Part shown: positions 12,421-23,888 of the stretch, in pieces
How the letters are laid out: each line of letters starts with the position of its first letter
How positions within the stretch are numbered: position 1 is the stretch's first letter
From: Rhynchospora pubera
Lineage: Eukaryota; Streptophyta; Magnoliopsida; Poales; Cyperaceae
Assembly (NCBI GenBank): GCA_028095005.1
Contig: CM051460.1
Coordinates: 69,479,676 to 69,543,675 of the forward strand
Length of the DNA: 64,000 nucleotides
Direction of reading: 5' to 3'
Made by a program: the position numbers and the translations under genes
The notes under the pieces: generated by a model
What the model was told of the DNA's origin: nothing
The model's input: only the letters and a program-made list of their open reading frames with translations
Databases searched by the model: none

Positions 12421-14357
12421 ATCACTTTTTCTCCTGTATAATCCAATCGCTTCCTTTCTAAATTCCATTTCCAATTCATTGTTTAAAATATTGCTAGAAG
12501 AGATCGGTGCTAGGGAAGCAGCAGTGGTTGAGAAGTAAGTTTGTTCAATATTTCTTTTGATCTCCGTAAATTGATCGGTAATTTGAATCCAATTGGAATT
12601 TCTCAAACCAGTGTGCTGAAGTTTTACTCCGTCTTTTTTTTCATGGACATGTATATGTTTTCTTTATTACCGAGTATACTACTATATACATTTCTTGAGA
12701 TTTCAAAGATCTAACTTTTATACTATCAAATCGTTGACTATATATTACAAGATTTTGACAACAAGATATTTTAGTTAGGCCAAACTCCCTTGTCCTTGTA
12801 TGCACCGCTTATTGATTGATTTTCATAAATGACAATATTTAATACTATTTATTTCCTATGTGCAAGTGAAATTCAGTTATATTGTTTGTATAAATTAACC
12901 TTAATTTGTCTTGTTGGGTTGACCGTTTCCAATTGGGGTTAGAGAGTCACTTGTTAGATTATTACGAGTAGATTGATCCCTTTACACCGGTGTCGTCTGT
13001 TGGTTTTGGGTTTGCTTGATTTATTAAAATGATATATATTTGTTTATTGTTATTTTTATATTTCGGATAAATAGTAATTAGAAATAATTACACGTAATTT
13101 AGGTACAAGTCTTGAAGGGCAACGAGAAGATTAGAAGTTTCGACGTAATTTAGGTACAAGTCTTGAAGGGCAACGAGAAGATTAGAAGTTTCGACGTACC
13201 GCATTATTTGACAGGTGCGGATCTTGGTTATGTTGTGAAATTGATTTATTTATATATTAGATAGTCAAACTAGAATCATATGTCCTGTGTTACTTTATAC
13301 TCTGCTCGTATTTATTTTACCTAGTGCATAAATACATTATTAATATTAGTGGTTACATTTACTCATAAATGCATTACTATCCACGATGGTTACACATGTT
13401 GTTTTATGAGAAAAAGATAGGTGAAAACAAAGTTACATAATTAATACGGATGGTTTGAGTATATAAATGCATGTGCATAATGTTTAGTGCTAATTAGAAA
13501 TGATAGTAGATATTATTTACATAAAAGTATAGTGTTAGTGTTGGTGTTAATGAGTAAAAGAAAGTGGAAATTAAGTTTTTAAATAGCAAGTGGAGTGGAT
13601 GGTAATCGTTGTATCAAGTGTTTGGCTTGAGAGCCCTAGTACTAGCGCGCTCCCCAGAAGTTGCCCGTTCGCGACGGGTAAGTGGGCTTCCTGGGTTAGT
13701 GGAATTGATGTCAAACAAGTGGGCTTGGTAAGTGGGACGTGTTACCAAATGTAAATAAAAAGTGAAGTTATTAGTAGAAAATCTTTTTGTTTTAAGCCAA
13801 TAAGTAAATAATAAATTATTGAAGGATGTCATCATCACAGCATAGTTATTATGGTAGAAAACATGATGCATATAAATTGTTGCTACTTTAATTATCTTTT
13901 ATTGTTACATTTAATTTCACAAATCTCCGGGCTGGAACTGAATACCACATTGAGAGATTATTTCGGTCTCTCATCCGTTTTCCATTTTATATATGGGTTC
14001 CAGGTGTTGAAGATCAGTAATTAGAATTTTCGCAGGAAGAGTATGGTCCAAGGATGCGGGTTTTCTAAGATGCCACATTTGCTTTATAGTATTCTCTTTA
14101 TTTTTATGAACAAGAATGGATTTGAAACGTTGAACGATCAGGGGAGTTTCGTGTTAAAACTCACCCTAGAAGTCTATGTCTTTTCTTTTCTTTGCACCGT
14201 TGTTGGATATTGATGGCTAAAATTTGTGGAAGTGGCATCTATTATCTTATGTGAATTATTTGTAGTGTATATGATGTTTTACGCCTTGCGTCTTTGTACG
14301 CGGCGGGTTGTCGAGGTACACTTCGAGTCGCGTAAAAGTGACTCGGGGTGTGACATA
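12421..14357 (-). mobile_element. Unassigned region, possibly an LTR remnant ending at 14,357
   Basis: No coding sequence is recognised. Read on the minus strand, the right edge begins TGTGACACCCCGAGTC-like sequence followed by ACTTTTACGCGACTC, a style of start seen in plant gypsy LTRs. I could not identify the other end. A 51-bp tandem duplication lies at 13,092-13,193. The remainder is ordinary AT-rich intergenic sequence. Confidence 0.3.
13092..13193. repeat. 51-bp tandem duplication
   Basis: Two adjacent copies, each starting ACGTAATTTAGGTACAAG and ending GAAGTTTCG, are identical by eye. The perfect identity suggests a recent duplication. Confidence 0.9.
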
Positions 14358-14381
14358 TATATATATATATAGAGAGAGAGA

Positions 14382-14788
14382 GAGTTTAGTTACGCTGAGT
14401 CGCGACTCACGGACCCTCCGGTGAGTCGCGACCAAAACTCCTAGATCTAGATCAAAATGACCGATCCAAACCGTCCAATATGATCTCCCTATTGAAATCT
14501 CCATGTAGACCAAATTTTTCATTTTTTCAAAATTTTTTAAGTATTTTTTTGAAATTTTAGAAAATCGTTAATCTAATTGGTTCTGAACCATTAAAAAACA
14601 TCAGTTTTTAAAAATCCGAAAAAAATACTTAAAAATTTCCAAAAAATAAAAAATTTGGGTTTGCACGGAGATTTCAATAGGGAGATCATATTGAACGGTT
14701 TGGATCGGTAATTTTTATCTAGATCTAGGAGTTTTGGTCGCGACTCACTGGAGGGTTCGTGAGTCGCGACTCACCGTAGCTAAACTCT
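14382..14788. mobile_element. Foldback MITE, family D, copy 1
   Basis: Inverted ends GAGTTTAGTTACGCTGAGTC and the mirror GACTCACCGTAGCTAAACTC bound a nearly complete 407-bp palindrome. The arms contain GAGTCGCGAC, CCTAGATCTAGAT, GATCCAAACCGTCCAA, CCTATTGAAATCTCC and ACCAAATTTTTCATTTTTTC. A second copy lies at 40,611-40,968. Confidence 0.85.
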
Positions 14789-14790
14789 AT

Positions 14791-15016
14791 GGGTGTGTTT
14801 GGATGAGCATGGAATAAGGAATAAGAATAAGAAATTCGGTATGCGTGCTTATTCTTATTCTTGTGCAACCCAAACAACACAAGAATAAAGAATTTGGGCC
14901 CTTATTCCTATACTAACAAAACTATGGTATAAGAATAAGGAATTTGGATAAGCACGCATACCGAAATTTCTTATTCTTATTCCTTATTCCTTATTCCATG
15001 CTCATCCAAACATACC
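14791..15016. mobile_element. TIR MITE, family E (GGGTGTGTTTGGATGAG ends)
   Basis: The left end GGGTGTGTTTGGATGAGC is mirrored by GCTCATCCAAACATACC. The body is rich in GGAATAAG/CTTATTCC repeats. The ends resemble the Harbinger-like family F elsewhere in the window. It is inserted right at the edge of MITE D copy 1; a clear duplication is not visible. Confidence 0.7.

Positions 15017-15017
<1 letters not shown>

Positions 15018-15071
<54 letters not shown>
15018..15071. repeat. (TA)n(GA)n compound microsatellite
   Basis: About 29 bases of TA repeat are followed by about 25 bases of GA repeat, between MITEs E and G. Confidence 0.9.
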
Positions 15072-15472
15072 TTGGCTAAAGTATACTCCAGCATACAGAT
15101 CAAACCCGTATGCTAGAGTCGTTTCTGAAAATCTAAAATTCAAACAGTCGATCCAAACCGTTCAAGTTGTTCTCCATGTAAAAATATCCTTCAAGACCAA
15201 ATTTTACATTTTTTCGAATTTTTTTGCTATATATTATGCTACTTTCAAATTGAAGGGCCAGAAATACTCCTTTACAACTCATTTACAATGTTTTTTTAAA
15301 ATAGCATAATATATAGTAAAAAAATTCGAAAAAATGTAAATTTTAGTTTCCTAGGAGATTTCAATATGGAGAACAATTTGAAAGCTTCGGATCGACTGTA
15401 TGCATTTTAGATTGTGAGAAACGACTCCAGCATACGGGCTATCTATATGCTGGAGAATACTTTAGCCAATCT
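15069..15472. mobile_element. Foldback MITE, family G
   Basis: The ends GATTGGCTAAAGTATACTCC and GGAGAATACTTTAGCCAATC are inverted copies. Arms include CGATCCAAACCGTTCAAG, ACCAAATTTTACATTTTTTC and AATATATAG, with CCAGCATAC repeated near both ends. It is about 400 bp with no ORF, between dinucleotide repeats. Confidence 0.8.
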
Positions 15473-15520
15473 CTATATATATATATATATAAATAAATAT
15501 ATATATATATATGTGTGTGT
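15473..15520. repeat. (TA)n(TG)n microsatellite
   Basis: TA repeats with AAATAAA interruptions pass into a short TG repeat that directly joins the resumed old LTR. Confidence 0.9.
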
Positions 15521-15660
15521 GTATAGCCCAAATATAGAGCATCTATTGGTGGATTAAATGGATTGAATTAATAATCAAACAAATGAGTGTGTGAAACCCA
15601 AAAGGCCCATATTGTGGCTGGTCTTGTATGAGGGTGGTAGGTAGGTGGCACACTTGTAAA
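15521..15660 (+). mobile_element. Middle part of the old split LTR
   Basis: GTATAGCCCAAATATAGAGC, AACCCAAAAGGCCCAT and GGGTGGTAGGTAGGTGGCA line up with the reverse complement of about 16,290-16,150 in the neighbouring solo LTR. It continues from where the 1-505 segment stops and ends at the solo LTR insertion point in CTTGTAAA. Confidence 0.8.
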
Positions 15661-17419
15661 TGTTAGGAAATCGTCCAATTTTAATTTTGTGACTAATTAC
15701 CCTTAATTAATCCAATTAAACAAAGAGCAAGAGAGATCTAGTACATAAGCTCATTCGACACAAGAGAAAAGAGGTGAAATTTGTACCTCACGCGAAATCG
15801 TATTCGCGGGGCTCGATCCTACGGCATAGAAATCGATGGCGTGCTTCTCCTTCGTCTCCAAATCGCCTCGAGTCCACCTAGAGATTAACCAAGGTCTAAA
15901 TCGATTCGTGCTAGCGATTCGATTAGAACAAAGCTAATCCTAAGGATCAACCCTCTTCAAGAATCAACCTATTTGATTTTGGTGGAGAGTTGTTGCTCAA
16001 CACATGAGCAATCAAAGGAGATGGGAAGAGATGGCGCATGGCCCAAGGGGAGGTAATGGGTGGTGGCTAGGAGAAGGGAAAGAGAGAAGGTTGGATTTTG
16101 CTACTATACACCTCCTTATATAGTGCACAAACCCTACCTACCTCCTACCATCTATTTACAAGAATGCCACCTACCTACCACCCTATATGGCTGGCCCTAT
16201 AATGGGCTTTTGGGCCTCTCATCTCAATTGTTTAGGCCTCTAATTCATATAATTAGAACCTACTCCAAATGCTCTTCAATTGGGCTATACATTTAATACA
16301 TAAATATTGGCCCAATAAATTAATATAACTATTTATATTAAATTGTGTCGAGCTAAAATAATTATTAACTAATTAATAATTATTCTAGGATTAGCTAATA
16401 CATTAATTTATTTCAATATGATCCATTTGACTTAATTAATTATAACGGTATATAATTAATTAATCAACTTATCATATTTCCGCAATACGAACTATTGCGA
16501 ATAAATAAATAATGCATTGTCTTGGTCAAAACTCTATTTTGTGTGACCCTTTGAGGATTTATGCTAAGTTGGACATGGAATTAAATCGCTATTTAATTCC
16601 AATAATCATAAGCGGTATCTAGCAACACGTTATGATTCCCAATTCGCATAAATAGTGTACTACTACAGTATTTAAATCCTGCATAAGAGAATAAAATTAT
16701 TTTTCTATTTTGATTCTTATGTCACACGATATCATCGTATAATCCAAGATAGGAATGTGTCATTCTTGTAGATTATACGTTTCTTGATCTAGAGATAATT
16801 GTGTAAAGTTGCATGCAAACAATCTATCTCCATCAAGGGGCCCAAACAGATATCGTCACTCACTAAGTGAATTAATGAGGGACATACGGTTTTCTTGATG
16901 ATTAGTTTTTCCCCGCACAATTCAAGAGAACATAAATAAAGTCCGTATAGCAGCCCTTATCGGGAATCAGCGGTAGACGATATTTATTGAACCTATCCTC
17001 ATGTGGAAAAGATAAACATCTCAAACTTAGAACCAAAATCACAACGAAATAAACAATGACACATAACACAATCCATATGTTTATTTCGATGGGTCAAGTC
17101 CTGTGTTATGTTCCATAACATACACATATGCAATTAAGTTGGTAACTCTTTACCTATGATTTGTAGAACTTAATCATCACTTAACTTGCATACTAATCTT
17201 ATAAGATAATTAATGTTCCTTGTTAATTATCAAGATTATGGACCGTTTAGATTTATTATTGTCATTCTAAAGAATGATCCACAGAGAGTCTACAATTCAG
17301 ATCCTCAACCTGAATAATCTGTCAATAATAAACCTAGGAACAAATGATAATATATCATCCATAACATAAACTAATAATTAAGTCATTAAATTATTGACTT
17401 CTAGGACATAACTCTAACA
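15661..17419 (-). mobile_element. Solo LTR, 1,759 bp, TSD GTAAA
   Basis: It starts TGTTAGGAAATCG and ends GACATAACTCTAACA (TG...CA) and is flanked by a perfect 5-bp direct repeat, GTAAA, at 15,656-15,660 and 17,420-17,424. Its likely promoter (TATATAAGG on the minus strand near 16,113-16,122) sets the orientation as minus. There is no primer-binding site or internal coding region, so this is a solo LTR left by recombination. It is inserted into a diverged LTR of the same family, in the opposite orientation. The superfamily (copia or gypsy) cannot be told from an LTR alone. Confidence 0.9.
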
Positions 17420-17928
17420 GTAAATAGTTTGAACTATTTGCTAGGGTTTGAGCATTATAAAATGACCTTTGTGAAGGCTCCTTTGCTCCTCTCTCTCTCT
17501 TTTCCTTCTTTGGCCGCCACCCTCCTCCTATCTTCCTCACTTTGGTCACCACTAACACCTCTCGTTCATCCACCATTGCTCATGTGTTGAGCTCCGTTTT
17601 CTCCATCTATTAAAGAGTTAATTAAGAAGACGAGAAAGCTTAGGATTAGCCTAGACCTTTTAGCTTCTAGTAAAGCTTGTAGGTCTTGGTTAATTTCGTG
17701 GTGGACTCGAGGTCGAGCTTGGTTCGAAGGAGGAGCTTGAAGCGCACACCACCTACATCCTAGCCTTGGTTCGAGCCTCTTGATTACTATATCAAGAGAT
17801 GTATAGCTTTTGAACCTCTTCTCTTATGTGTGAATGGCTTAAAGCACTAGTTCCTTTTTGTGCATGCTTATTTGTGGATAATTAAGAGTAATTAACCATA
17901 AAAATGAAAATTATGCACTAAACTAACA
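17420..17928 (+). mobile_element. 3' part of the old split LTR
   Basis: After the GTAAA duplication the old LTR continues: TAGTTTGAACTATTTGCTAG, a probable TATA box in GCATTATAAAATGACC (about 17,453-17,463), ATTGCTCATGTGTTGAGC, CTTAGGATTAGC, GGTGGACTCGAGG and a terminal AACTAACA. Each piece matches the reverse complement of the solo LTR from about 16,150 down to 15,661. The bases that follow do not resemble a tRNA-complementary primer site, so this too may be a solo LTR. Confidence 0.8.
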
Positions 17929-17949
17929 TTTTGGGTGTCTGCATATTGT

Positions 17950-18832
17950 AGAATTTCATCCCACCATGGGTCTTCTTCTTCATCTTCCTTTTGTTGTTGG
18001 TGGCTCACATCACCATTGTCAGCGAATTGAGCGACTTCATTCCAGAAAGTTGCATCAGGTTGCTGACTCATACCAGAGTTGTTGGTGAATTGAGCGGTTT
18101 CGTTTTAGAAAGCTGCATCATTTTTTTGTTGTTCTATCTCCGCATTCTAGCTGCTGCAATACTTCTTTGTTCATCTCTCTTCTTGTGCCATCTCAGGCTC
18201 TCCCTGATTTTTTTCCCAAGTTCTTCTTCATCCAACTTTCGCCTCTCTTCGGCAGCCTTTTCTGCTATTTTTCCACCTCATCTCTCTCTTTTCATTTCTT
18301 TTGTTGTGCATCCCACCAAGTTTGTTTTTTTTTTTGTTATTATAGTGGTCACGCAAGATGGTCTCTTTGTAATTGAAAATCTGACCACACTTTGCACAGC
18401 TCACTGTGTGGTCTCCACGAAAATCGTATGTTTTTTCATAAACCATCTAATGTGTTAGATTTGGTCTCCATGTATTTTTTGGTTCCTGTTGTTCGGGGAT
18501 CGGTTTAGGTTCTTTGTAGTATATTTTATACCAATCACAATTTTTAGGTTTGGGTTTCTCCAGCATATTTCGAAGGCGCTCCTTGTGGTCTCTTTATTCC
18601 CCACCATTAATGTGTCACTGATAGTGCATGTATAATCGAAACTCATACCCATTTTCTACATAGATATTGTACTTGAAATTGTGAAAATATTTACGACATG
18701 TTGCAAGATAATCTCCTTTTTCTATTTCAATGGATTGCAAGAGAATGTTGGTAATTTGGCTAGTACTCATCTCGGGTAGCTCGCCAATTGGGCACATCAC
18801 TGTTGGAGTTAGAGCTATTTTTTTCCTCCATG
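17950..18832 (-). pseudogene. Unidentified degraded gene with zinc-finger-like cysteines
   Basis: On the minus strand an ATG at 18,832 opens MEEKNSSNSNSDVP. A one-base shift then leads to GELPEMSTSQITNILLQSIE, IEKGDYLATCRKYFHNFKYN and, further on, a separate frame with CAKCGQIFNYKETILRDHY (18,300-18,400) followed by a lysine/arginine/glutamate-rich, coiled-coil-like stretch. The composition is protein-like and the C-x2-C...H pattern recalls BED or C2H2-like zinc fingers of transposon-derived genes. Stops and frameshifts break it. I do not recognise the family. Confidence 0.35.
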
Positions 18833-18924
18833 GTAGTGAATTTTTTAGGAAGAAGGATACTTTTATAGAACATTTTAGACTTACAATTAAATAAAAATAA
18901 ATAAATTTCATGTGATACCTTTTC

Positions 18925-19110
18925 AGACTTTATTAGACCACGCATGTTCTTTTGCAGAGGTTAGGTAGGCATCAGTATACTTTTTGAGACTTTATCGAAC
19001 CACGCATGTCCTTTTGCATAGGTCGGGTGGGTATCAGTATACTTTTCAGACTTTATCAGACCACATCTTTCATTTTGCAGCTATAAATATACTTTTTCAG
19101 ACTTTATCCG
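18925..19110. repeat. Degenerate ~65-80-bp tandem repeat
   Basis: CAGACTTTAT (or GAGACTTTAT), ACCACGCATGT, CTTTTGCA and CAGTATACTTTT recur three times in the same order. Copies differ in length and sequence. Confidence 0.7.
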
Positions 19111-20155
19111 AATATTTCATAAACAACACATAATTATTAGGTTAAACAAAAAAATACTACATTAATAATAAATGGTAGATTCTAATTTTTTTGGAGCACT
19201 AATAATAAAATGGTGCAATAATAATAAATGGTCCATTAATCAAGTTTAACAAAATTTTAGTCCTATTTTTTTAATGTTATTTTTTTTCTTTTCGCTTTTC
19301 TCTATTCTTACTGGCGATGTCTTACTTCACTAATATAAATTGGCAGACTCTCATTCAACTTTGTAAAATAGTGTATTTACTATATGGCGATTCCTTACTT
19401 CAGTAATAAAGTGTGATTTGATATTTTCAAAAGTAGCTTTCAAAATAGTGTATTTTACTGTAATGAAAGTTTGATTTGACATTGTCAAAAGAAGCTTTTG
19501 GTGGGCTAGAGGTAAGATAATAACTTAATAACTAATAACAACTAATAATAATATTAATAAGTAATAACAAAAATAAATAATAATTTAATTATTTAATTAT
19601 TACTAATATAATAGCTAATAACACTTACCATTAAAGTAAGTATAAGATTTAATAAATAATTACTACTAATATAATATTTTATAATATAATTAATAATAAT
19701 AATGCAATAACAATAACAATTAATAGTAGTATTAATTAGTAAATGTAATAATAACAAATAATAATAATATTAATAAGTAAATGTAATAATAACAATTAAT
19801 AATACTGTTAAAAAAGTGAATAATTACAAAAAAGCTTTCGGCATTCTGAATGCCGATCCAAGCAGCTTCCCGCTTAAAGTTCCTTTTTTCAAAGTAATTT
19901 AGAAATGGTTTAAGTCGAGAGACATATAACGAGATAATCAATTTTATTCAACAAATTTCATATCCATCAGAAAAAACCTCAATTGATATTTACAGAGCTC
20001 AGCTAATAAAAAGAAAATTACAAAATTACAATAATCGCTCATCTAATTCTACTAGCTAATTACAATGAGACACTTCAGCACTTAACTAAACCCCAACGGC
20101 AACTTTTCACCAATCTTGAAGAATCCAACGGTTCAGTCTTTACGTCCGTTAGTTT
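19111..20155. other. AT-rich stretch without a recognised gene
   Basis: Low-complexity TAATAA-type sequence dominates 19,510-19,810. Nothing coding or mobile is recognised in the remainder. Confidence 0.6.
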
Positions 20156-20485
20156 TTAATTAAGTCGCTTCTTTTCAAAAGGCGCCGATTCGCTGACGGT
20201 GTTGATTCCTTCGTTATTTCCTTTTCTGACAACTCTGCTGTCAACTGAGTCAACATTACCATTGGCTACCTCCAATTGAGCTTCTGACATACGCTGAAAC
20301 ATTTGCAATTTACAAGCACTCTACTATTATTCTAATGAACAATTGGACATATCCATTTGCAAAATGTTCTTAGTTTTCTCAGCATCAGGAAGACTGAAAA
20401 TGATATTAATGGCAAATATTTCTCAGCCTTTGTAGTGGGTTTTGGACAATAAGGTGTAAACAGCCTCTTTGTTTACTTCCTTCAT
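20156..20485 (-). pseudogene. Unidentified C-terminal coding remnant
   Basis: Three protein-like pieces follow each other on the minus strand. MKEVNKEAVYTLLSKTHYK starts at an ATG at 20,485. LPDAEKTKNILQMDMSNCSL follows a shift in frame. The 45-residue piece RMSEAQLEVANGNVDSVDSR...FEKKRLN stops at 20,156-20,158. The last piece begins at a good acceptor (TTTCAG at 20,294-20,299) and is 138 bases, a whole number of codons, so it looks like a genuine last exon. The middle piece ends in a stop and has no clear donor, so the gene is probably decayed or incomplete. Function unknown. Confidence 0.4.
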
Positions 20486-20994
20486 ATCTAGAGAATCTAA
20501 ATTACGGAGATGCCGACCGTCACCAAAAAAAAGTTATTATATATGGGCCTCATATATGGTTCTTGAGAGCTCTTATAATATTTTTATTTATTATTATTTT
20601 TTTTTTTTGGAAATAAGTAGGCAATCAGCCTACCACTTCTATTTATCAGGAGCAAAACTGACAAAAGTTTAATACAAAACGCAAGTAATGCACTGGTACC
20701 AGTGCATCATCACTATCTAATATCCATAGAATGTGAAAAGTAAAGCAGAAAAAAGAAAATAAAGGTTAGCAAATGCTGCTTCATCCCTCCGACATTATAT
20801 CCCCATACATCATTATTTTAAATTTTCTCTTATTTTGCGCAATTTTTTATGGAAATTGATTACCGCCATCTCCAGTTTTGTCATCCCTGCCATCGCTAAA
20901 TATAAAGTGAACATATAAAGCAAACAAAGTGAACATATAAACGATCTAAATGAACACATACAAACAAATAAGTTCAATGAAAATAAGTTGAATA

Positions 20995-21421
20995 TGTTGG
21001 AATATTTTAATGTGGCCTATGATAATTAATGTGAGCGAAGTTCATTTAAGATAATTAACTAAATGGTGCATGGAAATTTGATGGAAATTCTGATGGACCA
21101 GATTCATTGTACTTGATCCCTTTGATTGCCTCAGCATTAAATGCTCTCTAATCTGAAAATTAAAGGTACATTTTCCCATAATTCTGCCATTAAGAAATTT
21201 CAAAAAAGAAAAAAGAAAAACGCCATTGTTGACCATCATTATGGCTGAGGAAAACTCAAAGAAGATCAGTACTAACGCTTCCGCTTAACGACTAACAATT
21301 TCTGCTCTTCAATTTGTAAGTTCTATACTCATGATTTTATTATTTAATATAATATGATTTACGGATCCTGAAAATTGTGTTATTATTTGTAAACACTCTA
21401 AATTAATGATTACGTCTATCA
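20995..21421 (+). repeat. 5' LTR of the copia-like element
   Basis: 427 bp, TG...CA. It contains a short ATG frame (MAEENSKKISTNASA) conserved in both LTRs, probably without meaning. A diverged relative may lie at 35,880-36,250. Confidence 0.9.
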
Positions 21422-21423
21422 TT

Positions 21424-21436
21424 TGGTACCAGAGCC
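21424..21436 (+). other. Primer-binding site
   Basis: TGGTACCAGAGCC begins two bases after the LTR end and differs by one base from the usual TGGTATCAGAGC copia site. Confidence 0.8.
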
Positions 21437-22254
21437 AATCGTAAAATCATATAAAATAATTTTCGTATTTGATTGAATTTACGAGAATATCGAAACTTTT
21501 CGTATTTCTCTTTTCAAATTCCTAATTTATACTGTGCGCAATTTAGGACATGGATTATTTTTCCATTTATTCACTCCATCTATGTATGCGCGCACCAAAC
21601 ATAAAGGATATTCAATCTTTTGAAAATTACTTGTTTACTCTCTCTTATGTACCTACCATGCGCCACAATTTCTTTTTTTTTTTTCTCAAATGTACACCGG
21701 TATAAATTTGCATGTTTCCGTGATTAGAAAGCCACACTATATTATCCATTTATTTGGTTTTTATTTATTCAAAACCATTCATGTAGATGGAACTAAGTTA
21801 CTTCATTAATTATTATTTCGTTACTAAATGGAATATTTCACGAAGTTTCTGTTAGTGCAATTCGTTAAACTGATCGAACATATTGTGAATCTTGTTAGGA
21901 CGAACTACTATGTTTCCTCATTAAGTTAACCTGTCTTGATTTTCGTTCAAACAGATCATTAAGAGGTTTATGTTAATGATTCGTCTAGCCTAGTTGAAAC
22001 ATATTTTGATCGGATTTGCAACCGAATAAAGATTATGGTTATTTTTGCTATTTTATTTATGGACATGTTTCCGTTAATAGCAATTTTTATTTGAATATTA
22101 TATATATTTACTCGTATATGATTATTGAGATATTATTAATCTATGGTTTCATATGCACTAATTTAAATCAATTGGGCAAACCGAAGTTTGCTATTAATTT
22201 TGCATACGAATAATTTAAATCATATAAAGTTACTTTTAATATTTTGGTATTATC

Positions 22255-22740
22255 AATTTTAACCACTTTAATTGTAAATACCATTTTATTAGAAGGAAGT
22301 GTGGGATAATTTTCTATATATCACAATAAAGTTTTACATTTAATGAATTATGATGGTCAATTTTAACAACTTTAATTGTCATTATAGTTTATTAAATGAA
22401 TGTTTCGGCGCATTATAATTAAGTTTACATTTAATAAATTATGATTGTCAATTTCAATAACTTTAATTGACATTTTAGTTTATTAAGTGGAATTTTGTTT
22501 ATGATTCAATTTATTTTTGCCCAACGGTGATGCAAATTGATTTTATGGAACAACTATTTTGTCAAAACTGAAAATTTTAATAATTAATTTCAGTTTAATT
22601 AAGTATCATTGCTTTTATAGTTGTTCAATTCTATTATATTATTTGTGATATTTTATTTACATATCACTATAATGTTTATATTTAATAAATATTAAGGATG
22701 TCAATTTGAACAACTTTAATTGACATTATAGTTTATTAAA
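22255..22740. repeat. Internal repeats of the copia-like element
   Basis: GTCAATTTTAACAACTTTAA, TTGTCATTATAG and TTTATTAAATG, with variants, occur four times between 22,255 and 22,740, often followed by TTTATAT or CATTTAATGAATTATG. They are spaced unevenly and diverged. Confidence 0.7.
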
Positions 22741-23888
22741 TAGAATTGTGTCATTATCTTCAATTTATTCTCTGCCCAATGGTGATATAAATTGAATGTG
22801 AAGAACTATTATGTTAAAACTGAAATTTAATTGGCGTTTTATTAATTATTTCAGTTTAATTAATTGCGAGTTTTTTTTTATTATGTTATGTGAATTTTAG
22901 TCGACTATTAATCACTTTATTCTTCCTGAATTTTACAGCATTGAATACAACTAATTATTCCAACTTGAAAAGAACCAATGGAGATTTGTCTTGGTATTTT
23001 AAAATTAAACTAGACATTATGAAAAGATTCTGTTGCAATTATCAATAAAGGCAGCGATGATGAAATACTAAGTTTTCTAAATTATATCTCAATTTTGATG
23101 AGGTCGAGTTTGGATTTAAAGAAAATATTATAAATCAATGTATATATCTCAGGGTTAGTGGGAGTAATTTATTATTCTCATTTTGTACGTGGATTACATT
23201 TTATTAGTCAATAAGAAATTCACATTAGGTTATTTATTTGTGCTTGTATATATAATGATTAATTTTATGGAAGAGTGCTGAGCAATTTATAATGTCATCT
23301 TCTACTATGCAAGAAGAACTTTGTGGCATATTGTAAGGTCACTTATGTTAATTATATTATGCAAACGACTGTTATTTTATCTTTTAAGAACAACAAATCA
23401 TGTAAGTGTCTAATGGATTGACATATCTTGTTGTTAAATACAAAGTCAATGATATTACTATATAAATACAACATATTAATTTGAGAATTATATAACTAAT
23501 TCTCTCACTAAAGCATTACTACACACTTTTGCCGGCACGGGTCTGGTTGCTAATTATGATTTTGTTGTATTGAATTATGTCTTAAGTTATGACGTGAAGC
23601 TTCAAATTACGGCTTTGACTTTGAAATTACGAAATTTGCTTATTTCTTATGTTGCGCGTTATGTTTAATTTAAGCAAATTTACTTAAGTGGATCAAATAA
23701 ATTATATTAACCGTATGTTGGGAAGAATACCACTTCTATTAATTAATAGGGATTAAATAACAATTATAGTTATTTTGATTATATTAGTTTAGTTTGGTAT
23801 TTCTAACTGAACAAGGTTTAAGATTATGTTGGCCAATTTTGAATTTGTGCTTAATTATGATGTTTTAAGCATAGGCCAAGTGAGATAA

